Origin: Pseudomonas sp. G2-4
GTDB lineage: Bacteria > Pseudomonadota > Gammaproteobacteria > Pseudomonadales > Pseudomonadaceae
Direction: 5' to 3'
DNA length: 64,000 nucleotides
NCBI RefSeq assembly: GCF_030064125.1
Contig: NZ_CP125957.1
Location: forward strand, 4,340,001 to 4,404,000
In this document: piece after piece, positions 1 through 8,946 of the stretch
Layout: each line of letters starts with the position of its first letter
Position numbering within the stretch: position 1 is the stretch's first letter
Made by a program: the position numbers and the translations under genes
The notes under the pieces: generated by a model
What the model saw: the letters and a program-made list of their open reading frames with translations, nothing else
Told to the model about the DNA's origin: nothing
Databases searched by the model: none

Positions 1-330
1 GCTTTCGTCGCCGTCGCTGTTTTTCAGGATGGTGCCCGCGCCGAGAAAACCAATGCCCGCGACAACGCCTTGAATGACCCTGCTCATGGCGTCAGCCTGG
101 GAGCCGGACATCTGCGGTACCAGCACGAACAGCGCAGCCCCCAGGGCCACCAGCATGTGGGTGCGTACGCCAGCAGCCTTGCCCTTGTGTTCCCGCTCAA
201 AACCGAGGATGCCGCCCAACAGCGCGGCCATCAGCAGGCGCACCGTGACCCGGGTCATCTGCTGGGCATCGGTGATGTCGGCGAATTCCGCTTGCAGGGT
301 CACCCAGACTTCATGCCACCAGGCATCCAT
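1..330 (-). CDS. MgtC/SapB family membrane protein (3' part outside window)
   Basis: The reverse strand reads 110 codons from an ATG at 330 to the window edge with no stop. After a short N-terminal stretch, the protein shows the features of MgtC/SapB proteins: RLLMAALLGGILGFERE, then KAAGVRTHMLVALGAALF, then GVVAGIGFLGAGTIL. The conserved Arg/Glu and GAG segments lie in predicted membrane helices. MgtC proteins are inner-membrane proteins linked to survival at low magnesium and to modulation of ATP synthase. The exact role of this copy cannot be read from the sequence. The C-terminal part is missing only because the window ends. Confidence 0.85.
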   Translation of the reverse strand, partial: MDAWWHEVWVTLQAEFADITDAQQMTRVTVRLLMAALLGGILGFEREHKGKAAGVRTHMLVALGAALFVLVPQMSGSQADAMSRVIQGVVAGIGFLGAGTILKNSDGDES

Positions 331-467
331 GAGTCGCTCCTTTTTTCAATCGATAAACGATGGACCGCACGCGGCGGCAGAGGTGCGCTTGACCGCTGAT
401 CAGCCGCGACGAACCCTGGCTTTGGGGTGACGCCTAACGTTCAGGACATCCAGAAGGAAGTGCAACC

Positions 468-704
468 ATGACTGTAAGTATCGACGAAGACAAAACCTGC
501 CATTTCGACACCCCCAACGGCACGGAACAACGCCCTGCCAGTGAACTGACCATCGTCACCGACCCGGATAAAGCCATGTCAGCCGTGGAGCTCAATGGCG
601 GACGGGTCTACATTACCGAAGCTGAAGCCGATGCCTTGACCGTGGCTGGGGCAGTCGATGGACGTCAGCACGTCAAGGCTACCGATGGTGATTCGGTGAT
701 CTGA
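468..704 (+). CDS. DUF3203 family small protein
   Basis: 78-residue acidic soluble protein starting MTVSIDEDKTCHF, with no signal peptide or membrane segment. An AGGAAG ribosome site lies 7 bases before the ATG. It matches my memory of the DUF3203 family, which is known mainly from Pseudomonas and has no assigned function. The central part (NGGRVYITEAEADALTVAGA) has the look of a small beta-rich fold. It stands alone between mgtC (divergent) and a REP pair, so context adds nothing. Confidence 0.75.
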   Translation: MTVSIDEDKTCHFDTPNGTEQRPASELTIVTDPDKAMSAVELNGGRVYITEAEADALTVAGAVDGRQHVKATDGDSVI

Positions 705-1021
705 CATTCCAATAAAGAGGGTGAAGGCTGTTGTGGCGAGGGAGCTTGCTCCCGCTGGGCTGCGAAGCAGACTGATCATTGCCGCGTCGGAGTGTCAGGT
801 TGATTGCATCTGCCAGTTTGGGGCGGCTTCGCCACCCAGCGGGAGCAAGCTCCCTCGCCACAGAGAGAGATGTTCACTCATCCCAGGCGTGCATCAAAGT
901 GTCGCAGGGCCGGCACTTGAGGCTATCTGATCCGGTTTTTATCGATTTACCTGAGTCTGTTATGCAAACAGTTCGCTGGTCATAGTGCATCGGCCAGATA
1001 GAGGCTGATGAGCGACCGACC
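705..1021. repeat. Intergenic region with a paired REP (GGGAGCTTGCTCCC family)
   Basis: Two inverted REP copies lie at about 732-770 and 822-862, each with the GTGGCGAGGGAGCTTGCTCC core and a GCTGGG-type tail. They face one another across about 50 bases, the usual Pseudomonas REP doublet. The remainder up to ccoG shows no gene. I looked for an Anr box (TTGAT-N4-ATCAA), which would be expected for a ccoG promoter, and did not see a clear one. Confidence 0.8.
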
Positions 1022-2434
1022 ATGAGCGATAGAATCCCCGTCCAGTTGATACAGACCTTCGAACCCGCGCCAGCGAAAATCAAGGCCAGGACCACCGATA
1101 ACCCGATCCACACCCGCAGCTTCACCGGCTTGTTCCGCACTTTGCGCATGAGCGGTGCGGGTGTTCTGTTCCTGCTGTTTTTCGGCACGGTGTGGTTGGA
1201 CTGGGGTGGTCGCCAGGCAGTGCTCTGGGATCTTTCCGAAAGCAAATTCCACATTTTTGGCGCGACTTTCTGGCCCCAGGATTTCATCCTGCTGTCGGCG
1301 CTGTTGATCATCGCCGCGTTCGGCCTGTTTGCGATCACCGTGTTCGCCGGGCGCGTGTGGTGCGGCTACACCTGCCCACAGAGTTCCTGGACCTGGATTT
1401 TCATGTGGTGCGAGAAAATCACCGAGGGTGAACGCAACCAGCGGATCAAACTGCAAGCAGCGCCGTGGGGCCTGAACAAACTGCTGCGCCGCTCGGCCAA
1501 GCACACGCTGTGGCTGGCCATCAGCCTGCTCACCGGCCTGACCTTCGTCGGTTACTTCACACCGATCCGTCCACTGGCCGAAGAGCTGCTGACCCTGCAA
1601 ATGGCCGGCGTCAGTCTGTTCTGGGTGCTGTTTTTCACCGCCGCCACCTACCTCAACGCTGGCTGGTTGCGTGAAGCGGTGTGCATGCATATGTGCCCCT
1701 ACGCACGGTTCCAGAGCGTGATGTTCGACAAGGACACGCTGACCATTTCCTACGACACGGCCCGTGGCGAAATCCGTGGTCCGCGCAAACGCGAAGTGAA
1801 CCCGGCCAATGTCGGCCTCGGCGATTGCATCGACTGCCAGATGTGCGTGCAGGTCTGCCCCACTGGCATCGACATACGCGACGGCCTGCAAATGGAATGC
1901 ATTGGCTGCGCAGCGTGCATCGACGCCTGCGATTCGATCATGGACAAGATGGGCTATGCCCGCGGGCTGATCAAATACACGTCCGAGCATCAGCTGCAAG
2001 GTGGCAGGACACACCTGCTGCGGCCCAGACTGATCGGCTATACCGCCGTGCTGCTGGTGATGATCGGCGCACTGGCCCTGGCGCTGGTGGAGCGGCCCAT
2101 GGTGTCCCTGGACGTGAGCAAGGACCGTGGCCTGTTCCGCGAAAACAGCGAAGGCCAGATCGAGAACATCTACAGCCTGAAAATCATCAACAAGACCCAG
2201 CAGCGCCAGGATTACCAGCTGTCCCTGGTGGACGGTGACGGCTTCGTCCTGCAAGGCAAGACACACCTGAGCCTGGCGCCGGGGGAAATCGTCGATGTGC
2301 CGGTGTCGGTGGCGATGCTCAGCGAACGGCCCCGCAGTGGCTCCCAGGAAATGACTTTCAAGGTGACCGACAGCGATGAGCCCGACATCTACAGCCTGGG
2401 CAAGAGTCGTTTTGTCGCGCCGATGAATCGTTGA
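1022..2434 (+). CDS. ccoG: Cytochrome c oxidase accessory protein CcoG (FixG/RdxA)
   Basis: 470-residue membrane ferredoxin of the CcoG/FixG/RdxA family. These proteins are needed to mature the cbb3-type oxidase and reduce copper for delivery to it. Several membrane helices lie before residue 220 and one near 335-360. The cysteine motifs CGYTCP (114-119) and CMHMCPY (221-227) are present. Two 4Fe-4S clusters are ligated by C269/C272/C275/C279 and C293/C296/C299/C303. The periplasmic C-terminal domain is immunoglobulin-like. Usually ccoG lies behind ccoNOQP; here the upstream genes are unrelated, so the oxidase operon must be elsewhere or upstream of the window. Confidence 0.95.
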   Translation: MSDRIPVQLIQTFEPAPAKIKARTTDNPIHTRSFTGLFRTLRMSGAGVLFLLFFGTVWLDWGGRQAVLWDLSESKFHIFGATFWPQDFILLSALLIIAAFGLFAITVFAGRVWCGYTCPQSSWTWIFMWCEKITEGERNQRIKLQAAPWGLNKLLRRSAKHTLWLAISLLTGLTFVGYFTPIRPLAEELLTLQMAGVSLFWVLFFTAATYLNAGWLREAVCMHMCPYARFQSVMFDKDTLTISYDTARGEIRGPRKREVNPANVGLGDCIDCQMCVQVCPTGIDIRDGLQMECIGCAACIDACDSIMDKMGYARGLIKYTSEHQLQGGRTHLLRPRLIGYTAVLLVMIGALALALVERPMVSLDVSKDRGLFRENSEGQIENIYSLKIINKTQQRQDYQLSLVDGDGFVLQGKTHLSLAPGEIVDVPVSVAMLSERPRSGSQEMTFKVTDSDEPDIYSLGKSRFVAPMNR

Positions 2435-2455
2435 AGCTTTAAGATGCCGGGCACC

Positions 2456-2481
2456 CTGTGGAAGCGAGCTTGCTCCCACAG
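2456..2481. repeat. Imperfect palindrome, degenerate REP / possible ccoG terminator
   Basis: A short inverted repeat, CTGTGGaAGCgAGCTTGCTCCCACAG-like, lies 20 bases after the ccoG stop. It has the arms of the second REP family but no tail. It may fold in the mRNA and end ccoG transcription. Confidence 0.5.
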
Positions 2482-2517
2482 TTAAGTCCACACATGCCAC
2501 CCAAGACTGGGCACGCC

Positions 2518-3927
2518 ATGAAACGCTACGAGAAATTCGCCGACGACATCGCTGAACTGATCCGCTCCGGCATGCTGGGACCGGGCCAACGCGTGCCGTC
2601 GGTGCGTTACGCCAGCCAGACCTACGGCGTCAGCCCATCTACGGTGTTCCAGGCTTATTACCTGCTGGAGCGACGCGGCCTGATCCGCGCCCGGCCGCGT
2701 TCGGGCTACTTCGTCAACACACATGCGCCGAGCCCGTTCTCCGAGCCGGCAATCAGCAGCCAGGTGCACGAATCCACCGAGGTCGATGTCAGCGAACTGG
2801 TGTTTTCAGTGTTGGACTCGATCAAGGACCCGACCACCGTACCGTTCGGCTCGGCGTTCCCCAGCCCGATGCTGTTTCCGCTGCAGCGGTTGTCCCGTTC
2901 GCTGTCCAGCGCCACACGGGACATGGATCCGCGCATGGTCGTCACTGACATGTCGCCGGGCAACCCTCAATTGCGCCGGCAAATCGCCCTGCGCTACATG
3001 GTTGGCGGGCTAATGCTGCCCATGGAGGAACTGCTGGTCACCAACGGTGCCCTGGAAGCCTTGAACCTGTGCCTGCAGGCCGTGACCGAACCCGGCGACC
3101 TGGTGGCGATCGAAGCGCCGGCGTTCTACGCCAGCCTGCAGGTGTTGGAACGGCTCAAGCTCAAGGCCGTGGAAATTCCCGTCCACCCGCGCGACGGCAT
3201 CGACCTGGACGTATTGGCGCAGACGCTGGAACGTCATCCGATCAAGGCCTGCTGGTGCATGACCAGTTTTCAGAACCCCATGGGCGCAACAATGCCCGAG
3301 GAGCGGAAACAAGCGTTGGTGGAACTGCTGCGCCGCCACCAAGTACCGCTGATCGAAGACGACGTGTACGCCGAGCTCTATTACGGCCAGCAGGCCCCCA
3401 AACCAGCCAAGGCATTCGACACCGAAGGGCTGGTGATGCATTGCGGTTCGTTCGCCAAGAGCCTGGCACCGGGTTATCGCATCGGCTGGGTCGCCGCCGG
3501 GCGCTATGCGCAGAAGATCGAACGGCTCAAGCTCATGACGTCGCTGTGCGCCTCGATGCCGGCTCAGGCCGCCATTGCCGACTACTTGCAACACGGCGGC
3601 TACGACCGTCACCTGCGCAAACTGCGCTATGCCCTGGAAGAGCAGCAAAGCGCCATGCTTGCCGCCATCGCTCGCTATTTCCCGGCCCAGACTCGCGTCA
3701 GCCAGCCAGCGGGCGGGTATTTCCTGTGGCTGGAGTTGCCCGAACAGATCGACTCGTTGAAATTGTTCCAGATGGCGTTGGCCCAGGGCATCAGCATCGC
3801 GCCAGGGCCGATCTTTTCACCGACCCAGCGGTTCCGGAACTGCATCCGCCTGAACTACGGCAGCCCGTGGACCGAAGCGTCGGAGAAAGCCATGGAGACG
3901 TTGGGGCGGATTATTCGATCGTTTTGA
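2518..3927 (+). CDS. MocR-type regulator: GntR DNA-binding domain fused to a PLP-dependent aminotransferase fold
   Basis: 469 residues from the ATG at 2518 (MKRYEKFADDIAELI). In-frame starts at 2494 and 2458 exist but give no family-like sequence. Residues 1-70 are a GntR winged helix (PGQRVPSVRYASQTYGVSPSTVFQAYYLLERRGLI). The rest is an aminotransferase class I fold: CWCMTSFQNPMGATM, then IEDDVYAELYYG, then the PLP lysine in GSFAKSLAPGYRIGW. MocR proteins use PLP as a co-sensor and usually regulate a neighbouring amino-acid or vitamin gene. Neither neighbour suggests a target, so the regulated gene is unknown. Confidence 0.9.
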   Translation: MKRYEKFADDIAELIRSGMLGPGQRVPSVRYASQTYGVSPSTVFQAYYLLERRGLIRARPRSGYFVNTHAPSPFSEPAISSQVHESTEVDVSELVFSVLDSIKDPTTVPFGSAFPSPMLFPLQRLSRSLSSATRDMDPRMVVTDMSPGNPQLRRQIALRYMVGGLMLPMEELLVTNGALEALNLCLQAVTEPGDLVAIEAPAFYASLQVLERLKLKAVEIPVHPRDGIDLDVLAQTLERHPIKACWCMTSFQNPMGATMPEERKQALVELLRRHQVPLIEDDVYAELYYGQQAPKPAKAFDTEGLVMHCGSFAKSLAPGYRIGWVAAGRYAQKIERLKLMTSLCASMPAQAAIADYLQHGGYDRHLRKLRYALEEQQSAMLAAIARYFPAQTRVSQPAGGYFLWLELPEQIDSLKLFQMALAQGISIAPGPIFSPTQRFRNCIRLNYGSPWTEASEKAMETLGRIIRSF

Positions 3928-3947
3928 TAGGGGTTGTCGGTGAGAAC

Positions 3948-4048
3948 GCCATCGCGAGCAAGCTCGCTCCCACACTGGCTCTGCTGTGTATGGGAGAGAT
4001 ACGACTCACCGCCGATCAAACTGTGGGAGCGAGCTTGCTCGCGATGGG
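3948..4048. repeat. REP doublet (GGGAGCGAGCTTGCTCGCGAT family)
   Basis: Inverted copies at 3948-3974 and 4021-4048 flank about 45 bases of unique sequence. The doublet sits between the convergent MocR and SDR genes, a typical place for REP elements and possibly a transcription end for both. Confidence 0.8.
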
Positions 4049-4070
4049 TCCAGTCCCGACAACCCAAGGC

Positions 4071-4817
4071 TCAGCGCCCGCCCCCCAGGTCCACAAACGT
4101 CCCGGTCGCATACGAAGCCTTGTCCGACAGCAACCAGATAATAGCTTCGGCCACTTCGTCCGGACGCCCGCCCCGGGCCATGGGGATCGCCGATTCCAAC
4201 TTGCTGACCCGGTCCGGGTCGCCACTGAGGGCATGGAAATCGGTGTAGATGTAACCCGGGCGAACCGCGTTGACGCGAATGCCTTCGCCGGCCACTTCTT
4301 TGGACAGGCCGATGGTGAAGGTGTCCAATGCGCCCTTTGAAGCGGCGTAGTCGACATATTCGTTTGGCGAGCCCAGGCGGGCCGCCACCGATGAGACATT
4401 CACGATGCTGCCGCCCTGCCCGCCATGCCGGGGTGACATGCGCAGCACCGCGTGCTTGGCGCAGAGAATCGGCCCCAGCACGTTGGTCTTCAAGATCTTG
4501 AGAATACGGAATTCGGACATTTCATCGAGCCGGGACTTGTGCGCCACCGTACCGGCGTTGTTCACCAGTGCCGTGACACGACCCAGTTCGGCGTCCACAC
4601 GATTGAACAGGCCAACCACTTCGTCTTCGATACTGACGTCGGCCCGCACGGCAATCGCCTGCGCGCCCTTGGCCCGGACTTGCCCAAGGACATCCTGCGC
4701 GGCGCTTTCATCGGACTGGTAATTGATGCAGATCCGATAACCCAGCTCGGCAGCCAACAGCGCCGTGGCCGCCCCGATTCCGCGGCCGCCACCGGTGATG
4801 ACGATGACTTTATCCAC
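4071..4817 (-). CDS. SDR family oxidoreductase
   Basis: 248-residue short-chain dehydrogenase from a GTG at 4817 (VDKVIVITGGGRGIGAA). An earlier in-frame ATG adds a tail that does not look like the family. The NAD(P)-binding TGGGRGIG lies near residue 10, NNAG near 90, the catalytic Ser in VNVSSVAARLGSP, and the YxxxK motif in YVDYAASKGALD. The C-terminal half (GEGIRVNAVRPGYIYTDFH) resembles FabG-type enzymes. The substrate cannot be inferred. The gene lies just downstream of, and in the same direction as, the Dyp-type peroxidase, so co-transcription is possible. Confidence 0.88.
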   Translation of the reverse strand: MDKVIVITGGGRGIGAATALLAAELGYRICINYQSDESAAQDVLGQVRAKGAQAIAVRADVSIEDEVVGLFNRVDAELGRVTALVNNAGTVAHKSRLDEMSEFRILKILKTNVLGPILCAKHAVLRMSPRHGGQGGSIVNVSSVAARLGSPNEYVDYAASKGALDTFTIGLSKEVAGEGIRVNAVRPGYIYTDFHALSGDPDRVSKLESAIPMARGGRPDEVAEAIIWLLSDKASYATGTFVDLGGGR

Positions 4818-4894
4818 GCTTGCTTCTCCCGTTCCGCGGATGACGTGCGCACCAAGAATAGCGTTCACGTCACGCTTTGCACAAACCGTTGCGC

Positions 4895-5773
4895 TTACCG
4901 GGCCAGGGCCCGCAAATCCAGGCGTCCGTCCAACAGCGGCGGGCACCAGTAGTAGCCACCGGTGATCGGCCGGCTCATTCGATACAGTCCATCGGTAATG
5001 CCGTCCTCCAAGCCACTCATGCGACGCAACTGTGCCTCGAAGGCGTCGAGGGAGAAACCAAACGCCAGGAACATCAGGCCCGCGCGATCGCCCTCGATCC
5101 AGGGCATGGAACGACGCACGACGAAGGCTTCCGGTGCGAAGCTTTCCTGGGCCGTGCGCTTGACGTGGGCCGATTCCGGCGCGTCGTCGATTTCTTCGTT
5201 GTCACTCAGGCGTCGGCCCATGATGTTGTCGCGTTCATGGGGCTGCATTGCCGCGAAACCGTCCAGATCGTGTTGCCACTGCTGGATCGCCGCGAAACTG
5301 CCACCGCGCACCCCATCGACGCCTTGGGCCAGGGCCGCGGCGACGGCGGCTTCATCGTGAGGATTTTCGGTGCCGTCTTCGTAACCCGTGAGGTCATGGC
5401 CGGTCATGTGGCGGAAGGTTTCGTTCATCTGCACCAGGCGCAACGCCGGGGCCAACGCCGCCTCGATGGCGCGACCGCGGTGCATGAGCTCGCCCCGGTC
5501 TTCGCCGTGCAGCCAGCACCACAGCGCATGCTGGGTCGAGGGATTGTCCACGCCGACGCCGGCCAATGCCGGAAATGCCCGCAGGCCTTCGACCTGGGCC
5601 CCCAGCGCCTGGACCAGCGATTCACCAAAGCCGATCACGGCCCGGCCATCGAGCTGCAACAGGAGTTTGTCTATCGCAGCCGGCAGCGCCTCGACCGATT
5701 CCAGGGCAAAAAACAAATGGCGGGCCTGAGGCGGAACTGGGGTGGCGAGAATGCCGGACTGGTAGTAACTCAT
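4895..5773 (-). CDS. Dyp-type heme peroxidase
   Basis: 292 residues, length typical of bacterial YfeX-like enzymes. The family signature GYEDGTENP, which contains the distal Asp, is near residue 155. The proximal heme His is probably that in SAHVKRTA. The C-terminal half carries GLMFLAFGFSLDAFEAQLRRM and a late GGYYWCPP. No signal peptide is seen, so it is cytoplasmic. A strong AAGGAG site lies 6 bases before the ATG. Dyp peroxidases oxidise dyes, porphyrins or phenolics with peroxide. No encapsulin gene or cargo tail is visible. Confidence 0.92.
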   Translation of the reverse strand: MSYYQSGILATPVPPQARHLFFALESVEALPAAIDKLLLQLDGRAVIGFGESLVQALGAQVEGLRAFPALAGVGVDNPSTQHALWCWLHGEDRGELMHRGRAIEAALAPALRLVQMNETFRHMTGHDLTGYEDGTENPHDEAAVAAALAQGVDGVRGGSFAAIQQWQHDLDGFAAMQPHERDNIMGRRLSDNEEIDDAPESAHVKRTAQESFAPEAFVVRRSMPWIEGDRAGLMFLAFGFSLDAFEAQLRRMSGLEDGITDGLYRMSRPITGGYYWCPPLLDGRLDLRALAR

Positions 5774-6045
5774 GTGGGCTCCTTTAGAAAGAGCGCAAGT
5801 TTACCCGGCAGCCGTAGGTTTGTGTGATTTGCCATGCGCGGCCCAAACCTGGACGGCCAAAGATTTTCGTAGGAGCGTTCCTGCGACCCAGTCGGACAAC
5901 TCGGAACCTGGCCTGGGCCGGTTGACGTCCGATTGCCGAACAATCAAAAACCTCCTAGATTGGCCTCCCCCTCAGGTGAACCCAGGCACTCAAAGCTGCT
6001 GGACGCAGGCGGCTTGACCATCGCAATCCAAGGAGACGGTCCGAC

Positions 6046-7194
6046 ATGCACATTGCCAAATCACTACTCGCAGGTACTTTTTTGCTGGCCTGCGGGACGA
6101 CTCCCGGCTTTGCCCAGGACCGCATTGAAGAGACGGTCAATGCCACCATCGAGCCCCTGATGAAACAGCAGGGCATCGCGGGCATGGCCGTGGCGATCAC
6201 ACACAAGGGCCAGCGCCATTTCTTCAACTATGGCGTGGCCTCCAAGGACACAAAAAAACCGGTCACCGACCAGACCCTCTTCGAGATCGGCTCGGTCAGC
6301 AAGACTTTTACCGCGACCCTGGGTGCCTATGCCCAGGCCCGGGGCAAACTGTCGCTGTCGGACCCGGCCAGTCGCTTCGCCCCCGAGCTGCGTGGCAGCG
6401 CCTTCGACAGTATCAGCCTGCTCAACCTCGCCACCTACACCCCAGGTGGCCTGCCGTTGCAGTTCCCCGACGAGGCGGACCATCCAGATCGGATGCTCAA
6501 TTACTACAAGACCTGGAAACAGCTCTATCCGACCGGCACCCAGCGGGTCTATTCAAACCCGAGCATCGGCCTGTTCGGCTTCCTGGCGGCCCGCAGCCTG
6601 GGACAGCCATTTGACGAGCTGATGGAGCACACACTGATGCCAGGGCTGGGGCTCAAGCACAGTTATGTGCGGGTGCCCCAGGACCAGTTGGGGCGATATG
6701 CCCAAGGCTACGCAAAGGACGGTAAGCCCGTCCGGGTCGGGCCTGGTGCGCTGGATTCCGAGGCTTACGGGGTGAAAACCAGTTCATCGGACCTGATCCG
6801 CTTCGTCGAGGCCAACCTGCAGCCTGAGAAACTTGAAGCCGATCTGCGCAAAGCCATCGCCACCACCCATACGGGGTTCTATTCGGTTGGCGGGATGACC
6901 CAGGGGTTGGGTTGGGAGTTCTACCCTTACCCGGTCAGCCTGGAAGAATTGCTGGCCGGCAATGCCCCCCAGATGGCCATGACGCCGAACACGGTAGAAC
7001 CTCTCGACCCGCCCCGCCCTGCACCGGACAATGCCTGGATCAACAAGACCGGCTCGACCGGCGGGTTTGGCGCCTATGCGGCTTTCGTGCCCGGTAAAAA
7101 CATGGGCATCGTGCTGCTGGCAAACAAGAACTATCCGATCGAGGAGCGGGTGAAAGCAGCGCACCGGATCCTGACGGCGCTGGAAGCGCAGTAA
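6046..7194 (+). CDS. ampC: Class C beta-lactamase (AmpC-like)
   Basis: 382 residues, the normal AmpC length. A signal peptide occupies about residues 1-23 (cut after PGFA), so the enzyme is periplasmic. The three active-site motifs are intact: S83-V-S-K86 (nucleophile and Lys), Y169-S-N171, and K334-T-G336. The motif spacing and the NKTGSTGGFGAY segment fit AmpC better than the general serine-hydrolase relatives. An AAGGAG ribosome site precedes the ATG. No ampR gene is divergent from it; the upstream neighbour is the Dyp-type peroxidase, so the classic AmpR-operator arrangement is absent. Confidence 0.93.
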   Translation: MHIAKSLLAGTFLLACGTTPGFAQDRIEETVNATIEPLMKQQGIAGMAVAITHKGQRHFFNYGVASKDTKKPVTDQTLFEIGSVSKTFTATLGAYAQARGKLSLSDPASRFAPELRGSAFDSISLLNLATYTPGGLPLQFPDEADHPDRMLNYYKTWKQLYPTGTQRVYSNPSIGLFGFLAARSLGQPFDELMEHTLMPGLGLKHSYVRVPQDQLGRYAQGYAKDGKPVRVGPGALDSEAYGVKTSSSDLIRFVEANLQPEKLEADLRKAIATTHTGFYSVGGMTQGLGWEFYPYPVSLEELLAGNAPQMAMTPNTVEPLDPPRPAPDNAWINKTGSTGGFGAYAAFVPGKNMGIVLLANKNYPIEERVKAAHRILTALEAQ

Positions 7195-7214
7195 ACCAAG
7201 GTTGAGCGAGTCAC

Positions 7215-7342
7215 TGTGGCGAGGGAGCTTACTCCCGCTGGGTCGCGAAGCGGCCCCTGATTGTTGGCATTCGCCCAATATACCGAGATGGCTGGCTTTG
7301 GGGCCGCTTCGCAGCCCAGCGGGAGCAAGCTCCCTCGCCACA
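7215..7342. repeat. REP doublet (GGGAGCTTGCTCCC family)
   Basis: Inverted REP copies at both ends, the left with one base change in the core (GAGCTTACTCCC). It lies between the convergent ampC and DUF4174 genes. Confidence 0.8.
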
Positions 7343-7350
7343 GGGGCCAG

Positions 7351-7899
7351 TCAATCGTCCAGCGGCTTCGGTGCAGCCGGCGGCTTGCCTGCCTTACCAG
7401 GCTTGGCGCCCTTCGCATCCTTGGTCGGTGCGGGTTCCGGCGCAGCAGGAGGGGGTGGAGGTACCGCTTCCTTTTCTGCCGCAGGCAGTTTATCGACGGT
7501 GTCGAAGAGGTCTTTCAGTTCGATCGCCCCGGAATGCTCAAGCTTCTTTTCCCCGTCCTTGCCCACCAGGATGATCTTGGTCTGGGCACCGGCTCCCAAC
7601 TTGAGTGAACGGATCAACGCCATGGTGCTTTGCGGGTCCAGGTCTTTACCGTCACGCTGCCCTATGGTGTTAAGCACGGTATAGAGCACCAGGTTGCGCT
7701 CGGAAAAGCCCTGCTTGCCGGCGGGTTCCTCCAAGGCTTTTTTCAAGCTGACCCACGCAGGGTCGACAGTGCTGGGGGCGATGACGATCAGGGGGCGGGC
7801 CTTGCCCACCTCCGCCACCAAGGGTGAATCGCCATCAGCGGCGAACAGGGGACCGGCGACAGCCAGCAAGGTAGCGAAGGTCAATGACCGAATGAGCAT
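7351..7899 (-). CDS. DUF4174 domain exported protein
   Basis: 182 residues from the ATG at 7899, which has an AGGAG site just upstream. A signal peptide spans about 1-20 (MLIRSLTFATLLAVAGPLFA). The middle (PLIVIAPSTVDPAWVSLKKAL to TKIILVGKDGEKKLEHSG) is the thioredoxin-like DUF4174 core, without a CXXC pair. The C-terminal 45 residues are low-complexity, Pro/Ala/Lys-rich, and probably disordered. The function is unknown. The periplasm is the likely location. Confidence 0.75.
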   Translation of the reverse strand: MLIRSLTFATLLAVAGPLFAADGDSPLVAEVGKARPLIVIAPSTVDPAWVSLKKALEEPAGKQGFSERNLVLYTVLNTIGQRDGKDLDPQSTMALIRSLKLGAGAQTKIILVGKDGEKKLEHSGAIELKDLFDTVDKLPAAEKEAVPPPPPAAPEPAPTKDAKGAKPGKAGKPPAAPKPLDD

Positions 7900-8050
7900 G
7901 CGCCTCTCCTTTTGATATCTACGCTGTACTGATTGCCCATGGCGGCGATTGTTCCGCGAGTCGCTCAATACTGCGCCTGTCTGCCCTGAAGCTTAGGCCA
8001 GAGGGTTCATTGCGCAACCGTGAGGGTAGCGAGCGCTGGAGGGGTGGGAC

Positions 8051-8836
8051 TCAGAACGCCAACTTGAACCCGATCATCGCCAGCATCACCGCCAGGCATG
8101 GGCGCAGCACCTCGTCGGAGATGCGCCCCGACAAATGGCTGCCCAGGTAGATACCCGGCAACGAACCGATCAGCAGGAAACCCAGGATGTGCCAGTCCAT
8201 GTTGCCCATGCTCGCGTGGCCCAGGCCTGCGACCAGGGTCAACGGCACCGCGTGGGCGATTTCGGTGCCCACCAGGCGCTTGGTGACCAGGAATGGGTAG
8301 AGGATGAACAACGCAACGGTGCCCAGGGCCCCGGCGCCGATGGAGGTCAACGCGACCATGGTGCCCAGCACGAGACCGGTGATGACTGTAAGCACATTGA
8401 GTCGCGTGCCAGTAGGGTTGTAGTGCCCGCCGGCGCGGTCATGGGCGAATTGCAGCAGGCGTTTCTTGAACAGGATCGCCAGGGCGGTGGCGAACAACAC
8501 AAAGCCCAGGGCCTGCTTGATCACTGCGTTCATGGCATCGGGCGAGCTGTGCAGGCTGCTGAGGAACCACAGCGTCAATCCGACCGCCGGCACGCTGCCC
8601 AGGGTCAGCCAGCCGGTAATGGCCCAGTCGATGTTGCGATTCTTGGCGTGAACCAGGACACCGCCCGATTTGGTAATGGCTGCGTACAGCAAGTCCGTAC
8701 CCACCGCAGTGGCAGGGTTGATACCGAACCACAACAGAATGGGGGTCATCAGCGAACCACCGCCCACGCCGGTCATCCCGACGATGAAACCGACCACCAG
8801 GCCTGCTACGACTAAACCGACATTACCGAAATCCAT
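8051..8836 (-). CDS. Sulfite exporter TauE/SafE family permease
   Basis: 261-residue inner-membrane protein with about eight helices. The N-terminal GFIVGMTGVGGGSLMTPILLWFGINP is the TauE/SafE hallmark (glycine-rich first repeat, then the P-x-x-A-V-G-T-D segment). The second half repeats the pattern around ALTSIGAGALGTVALFILYP. These proteins export sulfite, sulfoacetate or related anions. No sulfur gene is adjacent, so the substrate is open. Confidence 0.9.
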   Translation of the reverse strand: MDFGNVGLVVAGLVVGFIVGMTGVGGGSLMTPILLWFGINPATAVGTDLLYAAITKSGGVLVHAKNRNIDWAITGWLTLGSVPAVGLTLWFLSSLHSSPDAMNAVIKQALGFVLFATALAILFKKRLLQFAHDRAGGHYNPTGTRLNVLTVITGLVLGTMVALTSIGAGALGTVALFILYPFLVTKRLVGTEIAHAVPLTLVAGLGHASMGNMDWHILGFLLIGSLPGIYLGSHLSGRISDEVLRPCLAVMLAMIGFKLAF

Positions 8837-8946
8837 TAAACCCGTCTCAGCGCTACCGCGTGAAAAATCTGGCCGCGAGCATAGCGATTTTTCTTATAAC
8901 TCCCTATATCGATGTGATCTATCTTTATTCCTTTTCAGACAGTACT

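Noticed and set aside
705..1021. Anr box for ccoG
   Set aside because: No TTGAT-N4-ATCAA sequence with acceptable match was found upstream of 1022.
980..2500. 506-codon open frame on the - strand
   Set aside because: It lies antisense to ccoG, whose protein is fully recognisable. The frame is a by-product of high GC content, has low-complexity His/Gln/Gly-rich translation and no homologous look.
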